64,000 nucleotides of DNA from Suillus spraguei (taxonomy: Eukaryota > Basidiomycota > Agaricomycetes > Boletales > Suillaceae), in contig JABCPU010000337.1 in the NCBI GenBank assembly GCA_016800925.1, forward strand, positions 1 to 64,000, in the 5' to 3' direction. How positions within the stretch are numbered: the stretch's first letter is position 1; every line of letters starts with the position of its first letter. The position numbers and the translations under genes were made by a program. The notes under the pieces are model-generated. The model was given only the letters and a program-made list of their open reading frames with translations. It was not told the origin of the DNA and made no database searches. Positions 32,194-43,127 of the stretch are shown one piece after another.

Positions 32194-33829
32194 CTAATTC
32201 CTTTGCGCCAACGAGGAAAGCAACCGTGTCTTTAACGTGTTGCGAAAATCCTGCCCCACACTTCCAATGTAAGTTTGATCACCTACTGCACCACCGCCCT
32301 CTCGCTGATCATCCTCTCCTGCATCAGCGTCAGCACCAGTTTGCCTTGGCCTCCGAGGTTCTTCATAGAAGCGGACATTTGAGTTCTCATGGTTTAATTT
32401 TTCCTCAATTTCGACGATTAAATTGTGCAGAACGAAGCATGAACGGATCCACATGTTTGCGTAGTCGAGGTCCTTCTGGCTTTGGATTGGGATGCGAAGC
32501 TCCCGCAGGGATTGAAACCGGCCTTTGATAGAGCCGAAAAAATGTTCTGAACGAACACGAACCTAGACATTGGGTGAGGACTACTAATATATATTGCCAT
32601 TGATACTCACCGTCGACAGGTTAGTATTGAATATCTTTTGGTCTGGCGTCAAGCTCCCTCCTGGTGGCCGTTTGTATGGTGGCACACACCAGGTTCGTGC
32701 AGCATATGCCGAGTCGGCCCACAACCACTCTCCTGCACCAAAAAATGACTCAGGGTTCCGGGAAACCCTCGTTCGTGCAAATACGTTTGAGTCATGAAGA
32801 CTTCCAGGTACGCCGATGACATAGTCCACAATACGAAGGTTATGAGGGAATATAACGACCTTTTAAATTGTAAGTTACTGTGCTGCACACCGAACTGATA
32901 CTTACCTGTGCTGTCAAAGAGTAGTCCGAATTTTTGTCAAAGAAACCCTCCCCATGCCAACCAGGTTTTTCATGTAAGGGGGATGGAGTCCCATCTACAC
33001 AAAGAAAACCTCCACGCCACTCATGACATGTTTTTCTTTCTACATAGGCTTTCGCTCGCTCTCGTTCAACTTGGTCCTCGTGGTCAAGCGGATCAAAATG
33101 AATGGCTCGGTCATGAAGCTGCAACAGCGCAATCATCACGCGTTTGTAGCAGTTATAGACGGTCCCTACGGACACTCCGGCCCAGTCAGAAATGTCTTCA
33201 GTAGTTGCTGCATTGCCATAATGGCCGACACCATTGAGAAAGACAGCGAGCTGAACTGCGACGGGAAGTTGGGGATTGTTTGAGTTGTTATGGAAGATAG
33301 GGTGCCCTTGGATTAACTTCGTAAGTTCGGCAAATATGTCTGCATCAACGCGAAGCTTGCGTCGAAATTTGTCAGTTGAGAACAGAGCCCACTCCTCCAG
33401 CAAGTGTAGCTGAGGAGCGCGACTCAGACGTGGACGGACAGTAAGGACCCGACATTTCTCCACCTCATCATGCAATGCACCGATTGCGTCAACGAACTGT
33501 GTAAAAACTCGTTCACACATGTCTGGGATATCATGTGATAGGACGCTCGAGTATGCTGTTGAGAGTGATACAAGGGAATTGATTGACGAGGCAGATGTGA
33601 CCGATGAGGTAGGGGATTCAGGCCATGCTGGTGATGCTGTCCGTATGCTGATATCAGACCCACTATGACCACTGGCAGTGTCGCTGATCTCTGATGAGTC
33701 CTCCTCCTCATCTACTAGTAGTTCATCTACCATAAACTCAACTAACTCCATGTATCGCGCGATAGTAAGGTCATGACTAGTTTGTTTGAGGCTGCGAAGG
33801 AGCCTTGAACGATCGGATTCCCGAGGCAT
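32194..33829 (-). CDS. PIF/Harbinger DDE transposase (513 aa)
   Basis: Exons 32906-33829, 32611-32859 and 32194-32562 join in frame. The N-terminus is acidic and Ser-rich. A helix-turn-helix-like region comes at about residues 210-235 (TTEDISDWAGVSVGTVYNCY). The DDE_Tnp_4 catalytic core follows: first D in FLCVDGTPSPLHEKPGW, second D in GVPGSLHDSNVF, then WADSAYAARTWCVPPYKRP, and the E in RSEHFFGSIKGRF. All three catalytic residues are present and no frameshift is visible, so it may still be active. It cuts and pastes the element with the help of the Myb-like partner. Confidence 0.92.
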
Positions 33830-33984
33830 AATGATATTGAAAGATGGTGTCGCAGACTGCAGTAGATGATGACGGTCTGAGTATAAGGTTAGGGTTAATG
33901 TGTCAGCGTCGGAGCCTCAATTAACCGGCAAATTCCAAAATGCTCAACGTTTGAAATTTCTATACGAAGTTAACTTTGAGAACC

Positions 33985-34457
33985 ACTATTATTACCTCAT
34001 GTTGGAGTATTGGATAGCTACCTCCTTTTGTCGTGGAAGTCTCAGATTTCAAAACGAACACGCAGAAAAGAAACCACGGGTATTTTGTCGTCTCAGCGGA
34101 TTGATCATTCTCTTTTCTAAGAATCAGCAATTGAAACAACGCCGGGATGAAGAATGCACGTCATGGCCCAAATACCAAGAACATCGATGCTAGGTTATCC
34201 AATACACTAAATCTGTTCACTGGGCCATCCATTACTGGTAATGAAGTTCTAGTTGCCGGGATGGTCAATCCATCATTCGCTTTCGCAAGTCGCGTACTAT
34301 GGAAAGACTACCTTAATCTGACTGCGACAGAGATTAGGGTCGTATTCAACTGTAAAAGGCTTCCTGGTAACAATAATACGTAGTAGGGTCATGACTGTTG
34401 GCTCTGCCGCAGTAACTGCGACTCCTCCTGTATCTTTGAAATAAACACGTCATAAGT
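33985..34457. other. Spacer between the Harbinger element and TDP1
   Basis: No gene recognised. A 97-codon frame from 33900 overlaps the transposon end and is unlikely to be real. The left part may be displaced promoter sequence of F-box paralogue A. Confidence 0.45.
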
Positions 34458-36874
34458 TTATGCGCACCTACATACAACGATTGGACCTACCCAAGGTCTA
34501 TCCTGTCCACTCACATACTTCCTCGCCGGACGCTTGAAGCACGATACACTCTCCACGTCCTTCGCATTGTAAAGAGGGAAAACAATTCCCAACTCATAGT
34601 TGACCACCTGGCGAACGACGGGCCATCAGGAAAGCTTTATGAAAGAAAGTCTGAATGACTGACATTGAGCACTGGGTTGAACCCAGAGCCAGAAAGCGTT
34701 CCCCATGCTGAGGGTGTGAAATTATGTGAGCCAACATAAGCCCAGCCAATTGGGTCGTCTTGAATTTCGATGTCGTCGGATTCAGGCTCAGTTTCGCTAT
34801 CAGACGACTCGTTTCCTTTTCCCTTTGACTGATTGCTTGTTTCAAATATCGATTTCTTAGGCCGGTAGGTTGCAATAATCATCTAAGAACCGAATGGGTT
34901 AGAGATTTACAGGTGTACTTGCACTGACACACCTTGGTGTGCATCAGCACTCGTCCGCCAGTACTATTCGAGTCATGAAATAGCTCTCGAGGAAATTTTG
35001 ATGCTTCCCACTGGTTCGTGCGGCAAAACATGGTTCCACCTCCCTGTCAATCGTTTTGAGAAATATTCAAAAGTGATCGCCGAGGATCCACGACCAACCT
35101 GTTCGCCAAGAACGCTATCATGCACAGTCTTCAAGCTGGGGAAGACAATTTTCACCGGCGGCCAAGACAACTTGGCACGTTTGCTTTTGGGTTCGTCTAG
35201 CCAGTCTTCAGCTGATTCTCCACGTGCTGACCAGTAGAATTCGTTTATCCACTGGGTCGAGTAAGTTCCTATACTCGAACCCTACACAGTATGAATCCTT
35301 CTGCAGTAGAATTGAAGCAATTGGATATACCTGAGACTCGATAACGAGGTCCTTAGCAGCCTTTCCCTTTCCGGTACGAAGCCCCATGTCACGGACGGCC
35401 TTCATCAGCCTGGTATGGCCAGTCACGACGACATCCGGCCATCCTTCATGTTTACCGGCAATGGAGGGAACAAGTTTAACCTTTACTTTTGACCAATCCC
35501 ACTTCATTCGTAAGTCGCCGATAGTTTGAAGAGGAAGATTTGGGTGCTGTGAGATTAGATCAGTAGTGTAACAAATGACATTCCTAACATGACTGACGTC
35601 GTTTGCCAGCATGTTCGCAAGCGCTGGTCGAATGTTGACAGCGCGCAAGACATTTTGCATGATTGAAGGGAAGTCATCGATGGCCTTGAGATCGTGCGAG
35701 ATCGGATCAGATCGCGGCGGTAGATCTTGCAACCAAACGGCCTGTCAAAATGTTCAAGAACTCTCTTGCACTGAGTGCGGACTCACATTCTCGATATCGC
35801 GCCAATCATGATCAACCAAGTTGGCAGTGGATATGACTACGCGAAGCCGTCCAGTCTTGTAGAATAACTTCAGAGAAATTTGGTTAGTGTTGGGTAATGA
35901 TCCAAAATGGACTCACAAGCATGAACTAGAGTCAATAAAGTCAGCAGGGTTTTTTATCTGCTGCATCAATAAACCTACTTTCATATGCTGGCAACCTCGC
36001 CCATTGCGGAGAAAAGGAACAGTCATAACCCAGTTTGGAAGAATATTCTTGATGGTTGGTTGACCTGACTGATCAGACTGGGCCACGATAATCACTGGAG
36101 TAGAGGGCGCAAAGAATTCATATATCCAAGAGATAGACGTCGCGTACGATGCTATGATAGCAAAGGATATATCAGATTTCTGAAGAGCTGCAATATCACG
36201 CATCATAAACAAAGAACACAAGAGAACCAACACGTACCAAACCCAGTACCTCTGTGAGGCGAAAAGTGGACTTCCCATCTTGACGAGGTTGACAATGCTT
36301 GTTGGCTGTTGGGCGTAGTTCGCCATTCCAGAACAGTTGTTCAGAAGTCGGTATGTGGTTTATAGCAGTAGTACTGGCGGATCGCGAACTTGCAGACGAG
36401 CTTGATAGAATACTAGATGACGAAGCAGAAGCAAGGTTCGCTCGACTGTTAGCATGTATTTCAGAGGAGGGGATGCGTTGCCTCTTTGCGGGGGGTGATA
36501 TACGACCTCCATCATCTGTATTCTGCCCATGCACCCTCTTCAGCCTCTGGAGGCGTTCTTTCTCCATCTGTGCACGTTCGGACAAAAAGCTTGCTGCTGG
36601 GGTACTCCGAGCGCTCTGAGATATAGACTCAGGATTATGAACGGATTGCGTTGTAGCCCGAGAAGATTCGGTCTTGGACGCTTGTATTGCCTGTAGCAGC
36701 TCAGATTGAAAACGATCGTCGTCATCGTCCTCTGAATCACTGATTGAGATAGCCCTCGAAGATGATGCGTTGACCTGGGACTCTTGGAGACTTAAAGCAA
36801 GCGCTCTGATTCATCTGGTAAGAAACCATAAAAATTCTGATGGAGACAACTGACCTTTCTAAATCTTCGTCCAT
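34458..36874 (-). CDS. TDP1: Tyrosyl-DNA phosphodiesterase 1 with N-terminal UIM
   Basis: Tdp1 removes stalled topoisomerase I peptides from DNA 3' ends. It reads from ATG 36872-36874 through many short introns to a stop at 34458-34460. The N-terminus is a ubiquitin-interacting motif (DEDLERALALSLQES, joined across the first intron, exon 1 being 36855-36874). A second UIM-like helix and a Ser-rich linker follow. The catalytic region has TFRLTEVLG, KSDISFAIIASYATSISW, the first HKD-type motif GCQHMK, RLRVVISTANLVDHDWRDIE, and the second, HTK with GSHNFTPSAWG. The last exon (34458-34607) supplies NYELGIVFPL. Between GCQHMK and LFYKTGRL lies a 9-nt exon (35917-35925, encoding FML) that restores the conserved motif. 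It lies between F-box paralogues on the same strand. Confidence 0.92.
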
Positions 36875-37201
36875 GTGCGCACTACGGATCTGGTTCTGCG
36901 GCAGGTAGGTAATTATAATCGAGTTTGAAGTCGAGACAATGGCACCTGGGAGTCGGACCGCGTCTCAGTGCAAAAATGCACGTGATTTACACGTGACATT
37001 TCTAGTCCAACGCGGTAGGGCTTAAGGTTCACCACAACCAAAGTCTTGTGTCGCAGTCAACACTCTGTTTCAAATGCTGGTCAATGGTATATAACCCTGT
37101 CGTTCGACACTCGGTATTCAAAGTTCGACTCCGATATGCGAGGCGCGCCACCACGGTGATGTATTACTACTAATATTTGTCTCTTTCCCAAGTCTCTGGC
37201 C
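36875..37201. other. Intergenic, upstream of TDP1
   Basis: Presumed promoter region. Nothing specific is recognised; a GTTCGACTCC box near 37123 was considered as a tRNA B box and rejected. Confidence 0.45.
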
Positions 37202-37546
37202 ATGGCACAATATTGGTCCCGACCAACTGCCCAGTTCCGCATACTACTCTCTCACTGGGGGCCGTTGTATCCTTACAATCTCTGCTGCAGTGCTGTCCCA
37301 CATGCTATCTATAACATGTCCGTGGAATCTCGTGAGCATGTTCCACGCGGCATCACCTCTGCAGAAATACCTCGCACACAACAAGTGTTTTTCGACAAGG
37401 TTGCTTCTACAGACATCTCGCATATGGTTGTCAACAAAATTTACGGAATGGCTCACAGTCGACGACTCATTTTAGATACTCAAAGTGTCGCCACTGATCT
37501 CATCTACAATCACTCACTGACGTGTTTCTACACGATTCGTACGTGA
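37202..37546 (+). CDS. Hypothetical protein (114 aa)
   Basis: An open frame beginning with a good fungal start context (GGCCATGGC). The product has no recognised domain, signal peptide or membrane segment. It contains EIPRTQQVFFDKVASTDIS in the middle. It may be a single-exon gene or a chance frame; nearby genes give no hint. Confidence 0.3.
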   Translation: MAQYWSRPTAQFRILLSHWGPLYPYNLCCSAVPHAIYNMSVESREHVPRGITSAEIPRTQQVFFDKVASTDISHMVVNKIYGMAHSRRLILDTQSVATDLIYNHSLTCFYTIRT

Positions 37547-38250
37547 CGTTTATCCTTATACCCGATACTAATCTACGCCCTCAACTATTCGCACTCAACG
37601 GCGCCAGTACAACTTATATGTTAAATGTACTCACACATCCCGATGTTTCATCAAAAAGTACTCACTCTCGTCTCCGTCATCTAAAGTTGGCTTGGCAAGT
37701 TGCATAACATCCGAGCTCAGTAGAGTATTTCATGACTTCCAGCGGGGGCCCATTTTTTATCATTGCCAATGGATTCAGACTCCTTGTCGTCAAAGTCAGA
37801 CACATCAATGAACGACGTGTGAAGCGAACTGGAATTCATGACAAAATAATATGATCGAGGCATGTGCATGTAGCATCCTGAACTCCAGAGCTCGAATCTC
37901 GGACTCCCTAGTCACCGAAATTATTGAGGTCGAAGGACCCTGGTGAAATGCATACTTGCGATAAGTACGACCGTTAAAGGTACTTATATTTAAACACGGT
38001 TCGGTATTGACAGGTGCAGATGCCGGACCATTGTGCAGTAGGATGGAAACTAATTTTCAAATTCCCAGACATTCTACGGGGCGTACTACGACGATAGGTG
38101 AGAGCTGGTTGTACGAATAATAAATTCCGAGTCAATTACACGTCTAGGCTTGAGTTACGTTGCTCATCCTGACCTCCTACACCCACACCCTAAGTATGAA
38201 GACATTGGACGCAAACCAGGATAATCGCTGAACAAGCATGTATAATGAGC
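37547..38250. other. Intergenic, nothing recognised
   Basis: Only short frames. It lies 3' of F-box paralogue B. Confidence 0.5.
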
Positions 38251-39807
38251 TCAGCACCCTGTGATACGGCGGTCAAGGACCGCAGAAGACTTGAGAGATA
38301 GGAGACGTTTATTGACCTCCCGCCATGCGTACCAGATGTGGTGTGCACCAGAGCCGTAGATGACGCACTCGACAGAAGGAAGCATAGAGAAGAGGATGTA
38401 AGCGACAGCATCTCGATCCGCTACGTGAGACGAGCGCACGTCCAATGTTTGGAGAGATGTATGTTGAAACGACTCGGCCTGAGGATCGATGTCGATATTC
38501 AGAGCGTCTATTAATATGTGCAGCGTATGCAATTGGGGAGATTGACGCAGCGCTGTGAACAATCCGCTGAATGTGATGGTAGCTGAGCAAAGTTGTGAGT
38601 CTTCCAATTTAAGAGAGCGGATGTGCGGCCAACTTGACATGGCTCTCAACAGTAGGTGGTTGTCAAGTCGAAAGCAGCAATGAGGAAAAGCAAGCTGCAG
38701 AGTTCGGAGTTGCGTGAAATCAAGAAATTGGGTGATTAGTGTCGGAGAGTTGTCCAAAGGCTCCAGAACTCCTTGACCACGGGACAAAATTTCAATATGT
38801 TGAAGGGTCTGGCATGTCGTGCACTGTGATAGTGCATGAAAAAGCTGCTCGGCATCTTCCCAGGGCAAAAAACGGGCGATCATTTTGAACTCTTTCAGTG
38901 AGGGGAATGTTGAGTTGCGCATGACTGCAATGACGTATGAAGCCGTGGTTAGATGGAAAGAAAGAGATGTGATGTTGAGGAAACGTGTGAAAACGAAGTT
39001 GTCCGTGTCCAACGGGCAAAGGACTTCGCCACAAATCGCTACTGAGAGAAGGGTGGGGAGGTTCGATAGGTGCTCCCATGCTGCCCAGTCGAGAGGTGGG
39101 CAATACAGGGTTACAAGCTGCTTGCACAGACGGATACCGTCAGATAGCAGGGACAGCTCGTTCGTTGTGCTCGGGCAGGGAACTTTGACGGTTAAATCCT
39201 CCAAACTAGTGCAACAAGTCACAATTAATTTCAGATCGGGATGGATGAGCGATAGGAAACAGCGACGCAGTGTTGGGGACAGGAAAAGATATAAGTATTC
39301 AGTTGGATGTGGAACCATTGATAACGACAGTAATTTCGGGAATATCAAGGTCTCGATGGGAAGGACTGAAAGAAGGTGAAAATGGTTGTCGAAGGGGATT
39401 TGCAATGAGCGCACACGGTGGGCGTGACGCATAAATTGATGGACTTCATGTTCGCACAATGGATTGATGCCTTCTGAGTACCAAGAAGAATACTGCGTTC
39501 AGACACCCAGTGAGCTAAAGAACGAAATAACATGAATAGAACGTGACTAGTCCGCACTAACCCTTCCAGCATGATGATATATCATGGGATGTAGCCTCGT
39601 TACACAACCGAGCAGTGGTACTATCCCATGCATTTCAGCCCAAAGCAAGTCCATTGCAGGCTCGTAGAAGGTTTTGCATGTCGTTGCAAGCGTCGCAAGG
39701 GATTTCCGAGTCAATAATATCCCGCCATACGATAACGGGTCCAGGATTGTATTGACATGGGCGAATATATCCAGAAGGATTTCAGAAACAAGCAAAGCGC
39801 GATGCAT
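38251..39807 (-). CDS. F-box-like/LRR protein, paralogue B (495 aa)
   Basis: Exon 1 is 39562-39807 and exon 2 is 38251-39492, joined by a phase-0 intron (GTTAGT...GCAG). The N-terminal F-box-like segment reads MHRALLVSEILLDIFAHV, then LATLATTCKTFYEPAMDLLW and a conserved GCVTRLHPMIY. The C-terminal 400 residues are degenerate LRRs (HRVRSLQIP, LLSLSMVP, LEDLTVKVP, LRTLQLAFPH, IRSLKLED, LHTLHILID, LQTLDVRSS). Architecture, intron position and orientation are the same as in paralogues A and C. This suggests an SCF ubiquitin ligase adaptor of a family expanded in mushrooms. No defects are seen. Confidence 0.85.
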
Positions 39808-40475
39808 CGGTGGTACGTCAATGGAGTAGGTTTAGCGCAGAGAGTCCTGCACAGCATGAACACGAAGGCTTTATCTTCGTAAGTGCCGGTGACGACTTTG
39901 AGCAGAAGCGAACAGAATACGATATCTAGGGTCAAATTTAAAGCATCGGTTCAGTGACATGTAGCTCATGCTGGATGCCCTGATTTCTGGTCTATTTCCC
40001 AGCCTATCCTCCTGCAGGGAAAATTCAGCCCGTGCAGTGTGCAGTGTGCACGTTGTCCTGAGTTTAATGGGTCCAACCTGATTAGTGCGCGTCTCTGGAA
40101 AGTCCCGTGCACAAGTGACTATAATTAATAATTTAATAATTAGATATCATCATCACCATTTTTAGCTCCGAGTTCTCAAAGTTTTGATCGCTTCCGTCTT
40201 CAGCTCGACTCTACACGACACTAGTGAACTTCCATACCTCTCATCTATTACATTATTCAACAGTGCGTATGCAGGTGACATTGGAAGGCACGAGATAGAT
40301 ATCTAAGGACGGAACCTTCGATCCATCCCGCAGAAGCAATTCGTGTCAACCTCCCGTGTTCCAGAGCTCCCCGTGCCCCACATAGACTCGTGACCAGACC
40401 GTCTGTAGTCACCAGTCTACCACATGTGATCGCTCCTTTTCTCCTAACTTGATACTCATCTGTTCTTGAACCACC
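39808..40475. other. Intergenic between F-box B and a small ORF
   Basis: Presumed promoter of paralogue B (read leftward). A low-complexity TAATTTAATAATTAG stretch lies near 40127-40143. No other feature is recognised. Confidence 0.45.
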
Positions 40476-40823
40476 ATGGCTTCTGCGTGTTCTTTTCACG
40501 GCATTGTGGGTACCCACTCCTTACACGTTGGAGCCGAAACAGGGGTTTTGGAAGATGAGATGAATGGGTTTATGCCGGCCTCCGTTGATTCGCAGGACAG
40601 CATTAGAGACCTTCCTGTCTCCATCTTCACTTTTACCTACCGCAACGTTCCTCCTCTAGTCGATGCTATCTGCGATTCAGTCCCAGCGAAACCGCATGTT
40701 CTTCGTCGGGGGTGGACCAGGAAGAGCGAAGACTTTGATGGTGAACGTCGATACTGCGTGCAGGGCACCATCATCGGAAATAATGCCCTGTTGCAACAGC
40801 GTATAAATGCAGTTTATATCTGA
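40476..40823 (+). CDS. Hypothetical protein (115 aa)
   Basis: A single open frame with a strong start context (ACCACCATGG). It encodes a soluble protein with several Cys and no recognised domain (SQDSIRDLPVSIFTFTYRNV, KPHVLRRGWTRK). A downstream frame from 40859 could be another exon, but no convincing splice pair was found. It sits between two F-box paralogues on the opposite strand. Confidence 0.35.
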   Translation: MASACSFHGIVGTHSLHVGAETGVLEDEMNGFMPASVDSQDSIRDLPVSIFTFTYRNVPPLVDAICDSVPAKPHVLRRGWTRKSEDFDGERRYCVQGTIIGNNALLQQRINAVYI

Positions 40824-41378
40824 CATTCTCACAGCGCAAACCTGCAGATCTTATTCGAAATGCAACAGCCGCATCATCATGACATGCCTACAGCAAATAA
40901 AGCTGCATGGGAGTGCATCAAAGATCTATGTCGTCGAATCATAAATGTCTACAATAAACCTCTTTCGGCGGCATTCCAACATTGGCTTCGCTGACTTTCG
41001 CCCATAGTGAGCGGAGTAAGTGAAGTCGCATCCTTAGTTGCATGTGCCACGATTCACAAATGTCTCCGCTGTGGGAATTCATGGCTATATTCACTCCCTG
41101 CCTTTCAATCCAGCGCGTTCAAGCTAGACTATCAATATCGCAAGCAGTTTCCCTTATACGGCCTGTATGCGACGACATTCAACGTTATTGTGATTCAGGC
41201 TAGAAAACGAGTGGAGCGCTTGCGCTAAGTAAAACATGGGTTTCCGAGAGTAGTAATGTTATGGAGTCACAGTAGCATAGGAGATATATGAGGCCAGAAA
41301 AAGAGAAGTGCGATGATGATGATGATGATGATGATTATCAGGACTGTACAACTCCAGAAAAATTCACTAGTCCGTGTC
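40824..41378. other. Intergenic, nothing recognised
   Basis: 3' side of F-box C. It contains only a short plus-strand frame (41007-41228) and a GAT microsatellite. Confidence 0.5.
41312..41335. repeat. (GAT)8 microsatellite
   Basis: Eight uninterrupted GAT units, 44 bp beyond the stop codon of F-box paralogue C. Confidence 0.95.
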
Positions 41379-42967
41379 CTACTCAGACTCGGGGCTTTGT
41401 GGCTCGCGGCCGTTGAAAATATTGAGATGCATATTGACCTCGTCCCACTGCGTCTGAGAGTACATCGCGATGGCGAATGAACCCCATGGGGCTCGCGGGT
41501 CGGTGACTTCGTCAATATGAGGGAACATGGAGAAGAGGATGCGAGCAACAGCCTCAGGATCCGCTACACGAGATCGGGTCAAGTTTAATGATTCCAGGGT
41601 GGTGTGTTGAAATGACTCGGCTGTAGGATCGATATCGATTCTCACAGCGTCCATTGACATGTCCAACCTACGCAAGGAGGGACATCGAGGAAGCGCTGTG
41701 AGTAGTCCGCGGAATGTGATAGTGGGTACTGTGTCCTCGTCTACTAATTCCAACGAACATATATATGGCCAACTTTCTATGGCTTCCAAAAGAAGGTTGT
41801 TATCAAGGTTAAAACAGCAATGAGAAAAGTCGAGCTGCAGGGTTCGAAGCTGGTTGAAACAAAAGAATTGTGTGATCACTGTCAAAGAACCGCCCGAGGG
41901 CTCCCCAACTGTTGGACCAGCGGAGGTTATATCAATGTGTTTGAGGCTCTGAACTGCCTTGCACTGGGACAGCGCGCGACAAAGTTGCTCGGCCTCTGCC
42001 CAAGGTAAAACACTAACTTTCATTACAAATTCTTGTAGCACGGGGAGTTCTGAGTGTTGGATGATTGCGATAGTGTATCCAGCCGTATTTACATAGAAAA
42101 AAAGACCTGTGAGGTTGCGGAAAGGTGGGAAGTTGGGGGTATCCAGACCCAAAGGCCAGTGAGAGCCCCCGCGCGGCTCGCTAATCTCCACCGTGAGGAG
42201 GCTAGGGAGGTTGGAAATGTGCTTCCACGCCGCCCAGTCAAGAGGTGGGCAACACAGAGTTGCAAGCTGCTTGCACAAGCGGACGCTGTTAGACAGCAAG
42301 GGTAGGTCATCTGCTATGCAATCATCGAAGGGCCCGATGGACAAGGGCTCGACGGACAAGTGCTCCAAAGCAGCGAAACGGGTCGCGATATATTTTAAAT
42401 CCGGATAAATAACCGATAGGTTGCACCGGCGCAGCGTAGTGGATAAGAATAGATGCAAGTGTTTAGCGTGAAGACGATCGACGATAAAGGATAATGAAAA
42501 CAGACTGGGAAAAATGCATGTCTCGATGGGGAGATTTGCGAAAAGGTGAAAATGTTTGCTGCTTGTTAAATGCAACGAGCGAACACGGGTAGCGTGGCGT
42601 AGAAATTGACGGGTCTCATGCTCAGATAAAGGTTCAATGTCTTGAGAGGACCAGAGGTACTGCGTTGAGAATCGAGATGTTTGGTGAGTCAGCAAATGAA
42701 AGAGCATGACGAGTCTGCACTGACGATTTTGGAGTTATGATATATGATTGGATGCAGCCGCGTTACACAGCCTAGCAGTGGTACTATTCCATGCATGTCA
42801 GCCCAAAGTAAATCCATGGCGGGCTCGTGAAAGGGTTTGCATGTCCTTGCAAGCGCTGCAAGGGATTTCCAACCCAATGGCTTTGGGTGATATGACGATG
42901 AAAATAATTTATCGACATGCGAGAATATGTTCAGGAGGATTTCGCAGACGAACAGAGCTTTATGCAT
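41379..42967 (-). CDS. F-box-like/LRR protein, paralogue C (507 aa)
   Basis: Exon 1 is 42725-42967 and exon 2 is 41379-42659, with a phase-0 intron at the same position as in A and B. The N-terminus reads MHKALFVCEILLNIFSHV, then LAALARTCKPFHEPAMDLLW and GCVTRLHPIIY. Degenerate LRRs follow (TRVRSLHLT, LEHLSVEPLS, LRTLQLDFSH, ICSLELVDE, LRRLDMSMD, LESLNLTRS). An acidic tail ends SPESE. The three copies share LSQCK-type and QLRTLQL-type segments almost word for word, so they arose by local duplication. This copy is intact. Confidence 0.87.
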
Positions 42968-43127
42968 TGATCAGTTGGATGTTTGCCAAGATATCGATTC
43001 GATGATTCGATGATAAGATGTAGTAGTATCACATGACTCACCCAAATAGATCCAAACAACAGGGTGGACTCGCTCAATTTTTAGTATTTATTACAAGAGG
43101 CATAATCGCGACGTAAGTAAAAGGAAA

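Larger units (their letters stand above)
30072..33984. mobile_element. PIF/Harbinger DNA transposon, apparently complete
   Basis: A 3.9 kb element. Its ends share GGTTCTCAAAGT (30072-30083) and its complement ACTTTGAGAACC (33973-33984), followed inward by weaker similarity. It contains two convergent intact genes, a Myb/SANT-like partner (plus) and a DDE transposase (minus), which is the two-gene plan of the superfamily. No clean TTA/TAA duplication is seen; ATT flanks 3 bp outside each end are a possible alternative. Confidence 0.85.

Noticed and set aside
30060..33990. TTA/TAA target duplication for the Harbinger element
   Set aside because: Bases directly outside the matching TIRs are AAC and ACT. 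Only an offset ATT pair matches, which is too short to trust.
37080..37150. tRNA gene suggested by GTTCGACTCC
   Set aside because: No matching A box, acceptor stem or anticodon arm could be folded around it.
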